Source: a virus | Virus record (IMG/VR): IMGVR_UViG_3300034013_000713 | Span: 1 to 26,432 of that record | DNA: 26,432 nt | Strand: one strand, 5' to 3' | In this document: piece after piece, positions 21,822 through 26,432 of the stretch | Numbering within the stretch: position 1 is the first letter of the stretch | How the letters are laid out: every line of letters starts with the position of its first letter | Program-made: the position numbers and the translations under genes | Notes under the pieces: generated by a model | Told to the model about the DNA's origin: nothing | What the model saw: only the letters and a program-made list of their open reading frames with translations | The model's database searches: none

Positions 21822-22579
21822 AGAAAGCAATACTGGTTACTAGCGTCATTGATGTTGATAATACCTATCCACTTACCTACAGTAATGTAAGATCTATCTT
21901 CAGTAATGAAGAACGATTAAGACAAACTATTTTTACTCTATCATCTTTAGATAGAATAATAGACGACGAAACAACTATATTTTTAGTTGACTCATCTAAA
22001 AATTCTGCACACTACAAAGCAGTACTTGCCTACCAACCAAATCTTGTTTTTATTAATGTAGCAGAAGAATTTCCCGACTTATTTGATATTATTAGAACAC
22101 ACTCTCACAAGAGTCACTGTGAAACAATATTACAACTTGCATTCTTTAATAGATATAAAGATTTGCTCAAAGAATATGACTTCTTTTTTAAATTAAGTGG
22201 AAGATATTTCTTTGATCGGTCGTTTAACCTAACTCATTGTACAAATGAAAATACAGGGAAATTGTTTTTTAAACATCCGTTAAAATTTGAGTGGCAGGAT
22301 ACTTGGCCCTATGAAATGGTAGATAGACGAAGTACCCAGCAAGATAACACGCTTAGACAATATTGCTCAGTGCTTTATGGATGGACTTCTGAGTATCATG
22401 AAAAAATGCTAGACATCTATAGAGTGATTGCAGAATTTACGAATAACCCCAATGGTATAGCATATGATCTTGAAACCTTGTTATATTTCTTTACTAGACC
22501 TTACGAAAAAGACATAGTAGAAACTGACTGGAAAATATATGGCTGGGAAGGAGTTAGTGGAACATACATGAGGTATTAA
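21818..22579 (+). CDS. Glycosyltransferase-like protein (family uncertain)
   Basis: Protein of 253 residues. It opens with a strand typical of GT-A folds (KKAILVTSVI), TIFLVDSS near residues 53-60, and DFFFKLSGRYFF near 121-132, a phrase seen in glycan-synthesis proteins of the WavE and similar groups. No clean DxD motif stands out; YDLETLLYFF near 216-225 could hold a metal ligand. Position between a GT4 gene and two more modifying enzymes supports a role in glycan synthesis. Moderate confidence only. Confidence 0.5.
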   Translation: MKKAILVTSVIDVDNTYPLTYSNVRSIFSNEERLRQTIFTLSSLDRIIDDETTIFLVDSSKNSAHYKAVLAYQPNLVFINVAEEFPDLFDIIRTHSHKSHCETILQLAFFNRYKDLLKEYDFFFKLSGRYFFDRSFNLTHCTNENTGKLFFKHPLKFEWQDTWPYEMVDRRSTQQDNTLRQYCSVLYGWTSEYHEKMLDIYRVIAEFTNNPNGIAYDLETLLYFFTRPYEKDIVETDWKIYGWEGVSGTYMRY

Positions 22580-23128
22580 ATGAATTTAGAATTATTAGTT
22601 ATCGATAACTTTTATGAGAACCCAGACATTGTTAGAAATTATGCATTGTCTCAAGACTTCTCGGTAAAAGGAAATTATCCCGGATCAAGAACTAAACCTT
22701 ATCTACCGGACGATGTTAAATCCTGTATCGAATACTGGATGGCATTTGCAGGGCCGGTTACTCACTGGTTTGAAGATCAAGGTTACACCGGAGCCTTTCA
22801 ATTAGCCACAGCTCAAGACAGAACATGGATACATGCCGACCATCATAATATGTGGGCAGGTGTTTGTTACCTAACTCCAGATGCTCCACATACAGGTGGA
22901 ACTGCATTTTATCGTCACAAAGAAACTGGAGAATTTAGAAGATCTAACAAAGACCACGAAGGTTATGATTATACTAAATGGGATCAATTTGATAGAGTAG
23001 GAAACAAATACAACAGGCTAATAATTTATCGAGGTGATCTATATCACGCAAGTTTAGATTATTTTGGTAACAGCAACGAAACTGGCAGACTTTTCCAAAC
23101 TTTCTTCTTTAATACTGAGAGAATCTAA
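22580..23128 (+). CDS. 2OG/Fe(II) oxygenase, DUF6445-like
   Basis: Protein of 182 residues, beginning directly after the previous stop. It opens LLVIDNFYENPDIVRNYAL, then has His85-x-Asp87 (WIHAD) followed by AGVCYLTPDAPHTGGTAFYRH, distal His156 (YRGDLYHAS) and Arg170 (GRLFQTFFF). This is the pattern I associate with DUF6445-type phage oxygenases and differs from the array at 8-12 kb. Inside a glycosyltransferase cluster, hydroxylation of a sugar or of the residue to be glycosylated is a reasonable guess, not shown. Confidence 0.72.
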   Translation: MNLELLVIDNFYENPDIVRNYALSQDFSVKGNYPGSRTKPYLPDDVKSCIEYWMAFAGPVTHWFEDQGYTGAFQLATAQDRTWIHADHHNMWAGVCYLTPDAPHTGGTAFYRHKETGEFRRSNKDHEGYDYTKWDQFDRVGNKYNRLIIYRGDLYHASLDYFGNSNETGRLFQTFFFNTERI

Positions 23129-23883
23129 TGACCTATAAAATTTGTCAGGTAATATTTTCAACTAACAGACTAGAGTACTTGACTCGTACACTAAGAGCAC
23201 AGCGTAATATAAATTATTACGGATGCGAAGTACATAAAATTTTCATCGATGATTATCCTAAAACTCGAAACGATTTGATGATCACAGAGCTGGTTAAGTT
23301 GTACGGCTATAATGAAATTATTTTGCATCCAGAAAATCTAGGGTTGAGTGTAACATGGAGTCAATTCTGGGACCTAATGAAAGAAAGAGATTATGACTAC
23401 ATATGGCACCAAGAAGATGACGTAGAAATACTAGAACCTGTACTAGTCACCGACCTTATAGAGCTATTGCAAAAAGATCAAGAATTGGGACAGGTTCAGT
23501 TAGCAAGACAAGCATGGTACGGTCACGAAACGGATCCGATTGCTGACAGATCAGATCATATCTATAAGAATTTTCGTTATACAAAAAATAGCTTGATTTT
23601 TAGTCCCATGGCAAGTTTATATTCATTAGATAGGGTTAAGGTGGACTATAGAAAATTCTACGATTTTAATTTAAATGAAGGGCTTGTAGGTAAAGTACTA
23701 CACGAACAGTACGGCATGGTGTCTGCGAATATTAGAAATTATTATGGAAGAAAACTAATTAATCACATAGGCGAGTGGTTCGTAGGTAAAAGAGTGTTAC
23801 CAAACGAACCAAATTATGATCAATTTGCCCACTATGATCCCGATAAAAAGTACCACTCTAGAGACGGCAGAGATTATCAATGA
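23128..23883 (+). CDS. Glycosyltransferase family 2-like protein
   Basis: Protein of 251 residues with a GT-A N-terminus: ICQVIFSTNRLEYLTRTLRA at 5-24, HKIFIDDYPKT at 36-46, NLGLSVTWSQFWDLM at 70-84, and YIWHQEDDVEI at 91-101, where Glu96-Asp97-Asp98 stands at the usual DxD metal-nucleotide site. The start shares a base with the preceding stop (TAATG), and the stop overlaps the dCMP deaminase start (ATGA). Acceptor unknown. Confidence 0.75.
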   Translation: MTYKICQVIFSTNRLEYLTRTLRAQRNINYYGCEVHKIFIDDYPKTRNDLMITELVKLYGYNEIILHPENLGLSVTWSQFWDLMKERDYDYIWHQEDDVEILEPVLVTDLIELLQKDQELGQVQLARQAWYGHETDPIADRSDHIYKNFRYTKNSLIFSPMASLYSLDRVKVDYRKFYDFNLNEGLVGKVLHEQYGMVSANIRNYYGRKLINHIGEWFVGKRVLPNEPNYDQFAHYDPDKKYHSRDGRDYQ

Positions 23884-24413
23884 AAGAAAAATACATAGAC
23901 ATGTATATGGATTGGGCTTTAAGAGCTGCTGAACTTAGCCACGCCATTAGACTTCAGGTAGGTGCGGTTATTGTTAAAGATGGTTCAGTTATTAGCTACG
24001 GCTACAACGGAATGCCTGCGGGCTGGGATAATGACTGTGAAGATAAAGTTTGGGATTCGGGTGCAGGTGGTTGGCTTGACCCAGAGGAGTTCGATGCTAA
24101 GTACCCGCACGAAGGATGGCACGAAGGTGCTCAACGAAATGTTCGTTACGGATTAAAAACTAAACCAGAGGTATTACATGCTGAATCCAATGCGATTGCG
24201 AAGCTGGCCAAGTCGAGCCAAAGCGGCCGTGATGCTGATATTTTTATTACTCACGCTCCTTGTTTGGATTGTGCCAAACTTATATACCAAAGCGGCATAT
24301 CTAGCGTATACTATCGCAATAGTTATAGGGACATGGCGGGCGTAGAATTTTTAGAGAAGAGTGGTCTTAGCGTCATTAAAGTAGCACATAATGAAAGTGT
24401 AAGTGATAACTAA
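23880..24413 (+). CDS. cd: dCMP deaminase
   Basis: Protein of 177 residues. His100-Ala-Glu102 (HAESNAI) and Pro127-Cys128-x2-Cys131 (APCLDC) are the zinc and catalytic residues of the cytidine/deoxycytidylate deaminase family. RLQVGAVIVKDG near 24-35 and YNGMPAGWDN near 42-51 fit the dCMP deaminases of T4-like phages. It converts dCMP to dUMP for dTTP supply. The insertion CEDKVWDSGAGGWLDPEEFD near 53-72 contains further acidic residues and is typical of T4-type enzymes. Confidence 0.92.
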   Translation: MKEKYIDMYMDWALRAAELSHAIRLQVGAVIVKDGSVISYGYNGMPAGWDNDCEDKVWDSGAGGWLDPEEFDAKYPHEGWHEGAQRNVRYGLKTKPEVLHAESNAIAKLAKSSQSGRDADIFITHAPCLDCAKLIYQSGISSVYYRNSYRDMAGVEFLEKSGLSVIKVAHNESVSDN

Positions 24414-24416
24414 ATA
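24409..24416 (+). promoter_or_regulatory. Late-type promoter octamer
   Basis: The plus strand reads ACTAAATA (6/8), 17 nt before the ATG at 24434, with AAGGTGG (24423-24429) as a strong ribosome-binding site in between. The octamer overlaps the dCMP deaminase stop. Confidence 0.4.
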
Positions 24417-24433
24417 TATTACAAGGTGGAAAC

Positions 24434-25168
24434 ATGACTACACCAAGAGTACGATTCAATTGGTCTATGCTAGATCGAGAAACTATCGCCAGTTTCCTGT
24501 ACTCTCTTTATCCGGAATTAGTCGGGCAACAGCTTACTATAGAAAAATTCCACAGCAAAATTACCAATCATTTAAAAAAATTAGCGCCAGTTAGGTTTAA
24601 ACGAAGTACTAATTTTAAAGTAGAATCCAATCAAGTTTGGGTGGGCGGAACATATTATAGTGAGTGGGACCAAGATAAAAAGAAGGCTGTAGAGATAATA
24701 TTTGTTTATTCGTTGTTTGACGAGCATATATGCATAACTAAAAAACGCTACAAGGGAATGTGTTATACAGTAGCAGACACCCTACTACACGAATTGATAC
24801 ACATGAGGCAGTATCGTAGGCGTAAATTTAAAATTATTCCAGATTATGCCAGCACTGCAAACAAAACAGAAGTGCAAATGGAGCAGAGTTATTTGGGCTG
24901 TTCCGATGAAATAGATGCATACGGATTCAATATCGCTTGTGAATTAATAGACAAATTTAAAGGTGATGTGGACCAAATCGTCGACTACCTAAGTGAAAAC
25001 CAAAAAGGCATCAGACGACGTCACAACAGTTGGAGAATGTATTTAAGAGCATTCCAACACGATCACAACCATCCCATTATTCAACGATTAAAAAAGAAAG
25101 TAGTTCGATATCTACCGCAAGCAGCCATTGGTAAACCTTACCGTAATAAAGACTGGATAGACCGTTGA
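24434..25168 (+). CDS. HExxH zinc-metalloprotein, SprT-like peptidase fold
   Basis: Protein of 244 residues. VADTLLHELIHMRQYRRR around 113-130 has His119-Glu120-x2-His123, the zincin motif; DEIDAYGFNIACEL at 158-171 offers an acidic third ligand (Glu159 or Asp161). An RHNSWRMYLRAF helix and a basic C-terminus follow. The layout recalls SprT/Wss1-like phage metallopeptidases, which in some cases act on DNA-bound proteins, but the match is by motif only. The basic composition would suit nucleic-acid contact. Confidence 0.7.
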   Translation: MTTPRVRFNWSMLDRETIASFLYSLYPELVGQQLTIEKFHSKITNHLKKLAPVRFKRSTNFKVESNQVWVGGTYYSEWDQDKKKAVEIIFVYSLFDEHICITKKRYKGMCYTVADTLLHELIHMRQYRRRKFKIIPDYASTANKTEVQMEQSYLGCSDEIDAYGFNIACELIDKFKGDVDQIVDYLSENQKGIRRRHNSWRMYLRAFQHDHNHPIIQRLKKKVVRYLPQAAIGKPYRNKDWIDR

Positions 25169-25193
25169 CATGCAATGTTAATACTGCTATACT
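25165..25193 (+). promoter_or_regulatory. Sigma70 promoter for the gene at 25200
   Basis: TTGACA at 25165-25170, 17-bp spacer, TATACT at 25188-25193 with TGC as extended -10. The predicted start site, about 7 nt past the -10 box, coincides with the A of ATG at 25200. No ribosome-binding site is possible in between. Confidence 0.7.
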
Positions 25194-25200
25194 AGCAGTA
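25182..25200. repeat. Perfect 8-bp inverted repeat over the -10 box (operator-like)
   Basis: TACTGCTA (25182-25189), TAC, TAGCAGTA (25193-25200). The palindrome covers the -10 hexamer and reaches the first base of the start codon. A repressor dimer bound here would block RNA polymerase; as RNA only part of it would be transcribed, so a DNA operator is more likely than a hairpin. Confidence 0.6.
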
Positions 25201-25427
25201 TGACATACACTCTATACAAAAGTCAAATACGCACTCTCAAACAGAGCGATCCTAAATTCGTAATCTACGACGGATTGATGCAGGCACCTCGAGCAGGATT
25301 TGAGATCAATCAAAGTTGTCCAAAAGAATACAAGATGATTATCAATGAATGTATTCGTCACGGTTGGCTCAAACCTGTTGCCAATGTTACAGAGCGTGAA
25401 CTTATTTTTATGGGGCTCAGTGAATGA
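25200..25427 (+). CDS. Small hypothetical protein, probably leaderless mRNA
   Basis: Protein of 75 residues (MTYTLYKSQIRTLK...), ending RELIFMGLSE. No family recognised; it has a helix-rich look with a conserved-looking PRAGFEINQSCPKEYKMIINECIRHGWL core. The first ATG is at the predicted transcription start. The next in-frame ATG is about 26 codons in, which would remove a third of the protein, so the leaderless start is preferred. The stop overlaps the next ATG (ATGA). Confidence 0.7.
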   Translation: MTYTLYKSQIRTLKQSDPKFVIYDGLMQAPRAGFEINQSCPKEYKMIINECIRHGWLKPVANVTERELIFMGLSE

Positions 25428-26257
25428 CATTAAATACATATATTATGAATTTCCCTTTTTCAAATAACCCAAAAATAGGCATTGTGGGCCTAGGATTTGT
25501 GGGCAGTGCCATTGCTAGATCAATGGAAATCTCAACTGACCTTATACTAGTTGATAAAGATACAACAAAAGGTTCACACACATTTAAAGATCTCGCCGAC
25601 TGCGAAGGCGTGTTTGTCTGCGTACCTACTCCAATGGGAGACGATGGCAAATGCGATGCCAGTATATTAGAGTACGTCTTAGAAAAACTTAAAGATTACA
25701 AAGGCGTTATTATCAGTAAGTGTACTGCACCACCTAGTGTGTACCAAACTCTAAATGATCAGTACCCTAATCTAGTTCATGCTCCGGAGTTTCTAACTGC
25801 TGCCAATGCTGAGAGAGATTATATAAATGGCAAGTTTGCCATTATCGGCGGTAGCGTAGGTGCATATCAGCGTGATGCAGAACGCATTATTCGGCTTGGG
25901 CAAACTGCATTAGAACAGGTACAGCATTGCACTATCCAAGAAGCCGCACTGAGCAAATATGCTATCAATTCATTCCTATCGACTAAGGTTACGTTTATGA
26001 ATGAGTTATATGCCCTTGCTACTAAAACAGGGCAAGATTATAATAAGATTGCCAGTATGATTACAATGGATAGTCGTATTGGCAATAGTCATATGAAGGT
26101 GCCAGGACCCGACGGCGAGTTCGGATTTGGCGGTATGTGCTTTCCAAAAGATACTTCTGCTCTATTAAAATACGCAGAACAACAAGGTGTGCAAATGAAT
26201 GTTTTGGACTCCGCAGTTAAGAAAAATCTAATACTACGCTTGACTGAACCTAAATAA
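25424..26257 (+). CDS. UDP-glucose/nucleotide-sugar 6-dehydrogenase-like, C-terminal domain missing
   Basis: Protein of 277 residues. KIGIVGLGFVGSAIA at 17-31 is the NAD-binding Rossmann loop; VCVPTPMGDDG at 65-75 and LSKYAINSFLSTKVTFMNE at 176-194 carry the conserved substrate residues (Lys178, Asn182); GEFGFGGMCFPKDTSAL at 231-247 holds the catalytic Cys239 and Lys242-Asp243. Full enzymes of this family are about 390-450 residues. Here the C-terminal UDP-binding domain is absent, with a normal stop. ATG 25424 overlaps the upstream stop; a second ATG at 25445 lies 8 nt after ATTAAATA. It would oxidise a UDP-sugar to the uronate if functional. Confidence 0.85.
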   Translation: MTLNTYIMNFPFSNNPKIGIVGLGFVGSAIARSMEISTDLILVDKDTTKGSHTFKDLADCEGVFVCVPTPMGDDGKCDASILEYVLEKLKDYKGVIISKCTAPPSVYQTLNDQYPNLVHAPEFLTAANAERDYINGKFAIIGGSVGAYQRDAERIIRLGQTALEQVQHCTIQEAALSKYAINSFLSTKVTFMNELYALATKTGQDYNKIASMITMDSRIGNSHMKVPGPDGEFGFGGMCFPKDTSALLKYAEQQGVQMNVLDSAVKKNLILRLTEPK

Positions 26258-26268
26258 TAATGTATTAT
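26240..26268 (+). promoter_or_regulatory. Sigma70 promoter
   Basis: TTGACT at 26240-26245, 17-bp spacer, TATTAT at 26263-26268, each 5/6. An overlapping TATAAT follows at 26266-26271 with a 20-bp spacer. It is placed to drive the gene at 26307, which has CGGAGAA as ribosome-binding site. Confidence 0.55.
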
Positions 26269-26306
26269 AATATACAAGTCATCCACGACAATAACTCGGA
26301 GAATAA

Positions 26307-26432
26307 ATGGATACAAGTAAAAATCTATCGCAAGTTATCCGCGATCGAATGAAACAAGATAACAAACGCTTCTGGGCAGGCGACAACATCAGCGACTATG
26401 TCGACAACAATGTTATGCCTGAACTTATTGAC
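26307..26432 (+). CDS. Probable GTP cyclohydrolase I (partial, N-terminus)
   Basis: Open frame of 42 codons from ATG 26307 to the right edge. The segment RMKQDNKRFWAGDNISDYV near residues 14-32, followed by MPELID, resembles the N-terminal part of FolE-type GTP cyclohydrolase I of proteobacteria (the R-F-x-A-x-D-N-I-x-D-Y/F pattern). The catalytic Cys and His residues lie beyond the window, so this rests on a short stretch recognised from memory. If right, it would make dihydroneopterin triphosphate for folate or 7-deazaguanine synthesis. Confidence 0.45.
   Translation, partial: MDTSKNLSQVIRDRMKQDNKRFWAGDNISDYVDNNVMPELID

Noticed and set aside
1-26432. Bacterial chromosome rather than phage (desaturases, TctC, SPFH, UDP-sugar dehydrogenase)
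   Set aside because: Adjacent rIIA and rIIB, T4-type dCMP deaminase, late-promoter octamers, very dense packing with ATGA joints and runs of tiny genes fit a T4-like phage far better.
26307-26432. 7-deazaguanine (preQ0) DNA-modification pathway formed by FolE, the PP-loop genes and the radical-SAM gene
   Set aside because: The radical-SAM protein is far longer than QueE, and the PP-loop proteins do not look like QueC. They are 20 kb from the partial FolE-like gene, with no QueD or Tgt in view.
1-26432. tRNA genes, CRISPR arrays, insertion sequences or integration sites
   Set aside because: Nearly all sequence is coding, the gaps between genes are too short for tRNA genes, and no regularly spaced repeats, transposase or integrase motifs were seen.

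Overview
The window is best read as a segment of a large T4-like tailed-phage genome. The anchors are adjacent homologues of the T4 lysis-inhibition genes rIIA (15751-17928) and rIIB (17930-18985), a T4-type dCMP deaminase, a kinase resembling the polynucleotide-kinase N-terminal domain, a calcineurin-like phosphoesterase, many very short genes joined by ATGA overlaps, and copies of a TATAAATA-like late-promoter octamer. Near-perfect sigma70 promoters (TTGACA-N17-TATAAT), a lipoprotein and a periplasmic binding protein with a signal peptide point to a Gram-negative, probably proteobacterial, host. A TctC/Bug protein weakly suggests a betaproteobacterium. No tRNA, rRNA, CRISPR array, transposase or integrase was seen, and no gap between genes exceeds 300 bases.

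Region A (1-12307) is visibly AT-rich, uses many AGA and TTA codons, lies mostly on the minus strand at its left end, and is full of metabolic enzymes. It holds two PP-loop ATPases, a radical-SAM protein, a stand-alone TctC receptor, an FMN-type nitronate monooxygenase/FabK relative, two complete fatty-acid desaturases, two GNAT-like proteins, and eight small proteins with the HxD...H...R signature of 2-oxoglutarate/Fe(II) oxygenases. Five of those oxygenases (9346-12307) alternate strand gene by gene. Most transcription units in this region begin with a TATAAATA-like octamer, and several of these octamers sit exactly 5 nt before the ATG.

Region B (12344-20794) has a more balanced composition with CGT/CGC and TTG/CTG codons, and apart from its first small gene reads rightward. 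It starts from consensus sigma70 promoters and looks like an early region. Its genes encode a tyrosine-phosphatase-like protein, a nucleotide kinase, a phosphoesterase, a probable (p)ppGpp hydrolase, RIIA, RIIB, two tiny membrane proteins, an SPFH/prohibitin-like lipoprotein and several small unknown proteins. Two rho-independent terminators were found. One carries the -35 box of the rIIA promoter in its loop.

Region C (20799-26432) is rightward. It contains a glycosylation cassette (a GT4-type glycosyltransferase, a second glycosyltransferase-like protein, a ninth 2OG oxygenase of a different subfamily, and a GT2-like protein), dCMP deaminase, an HExxH metalloprotein, a small unknown gene with an apparently leaderless promoter, a UDP-glucose-dehydrogenase-like protein lacking its C-terminal domain, and the start of a probable GTP cyclohydrolase I.

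The strongest candidates for something undescribed are the expanded oxygenase array with its alternating strands, the linked lipid-type enzyme cassette, and the recurrent TAAATA-N5-ATG arrangement that predicts leaderless late mRNAs. All functions are inferred from motifs read by eye; no database search was possible.
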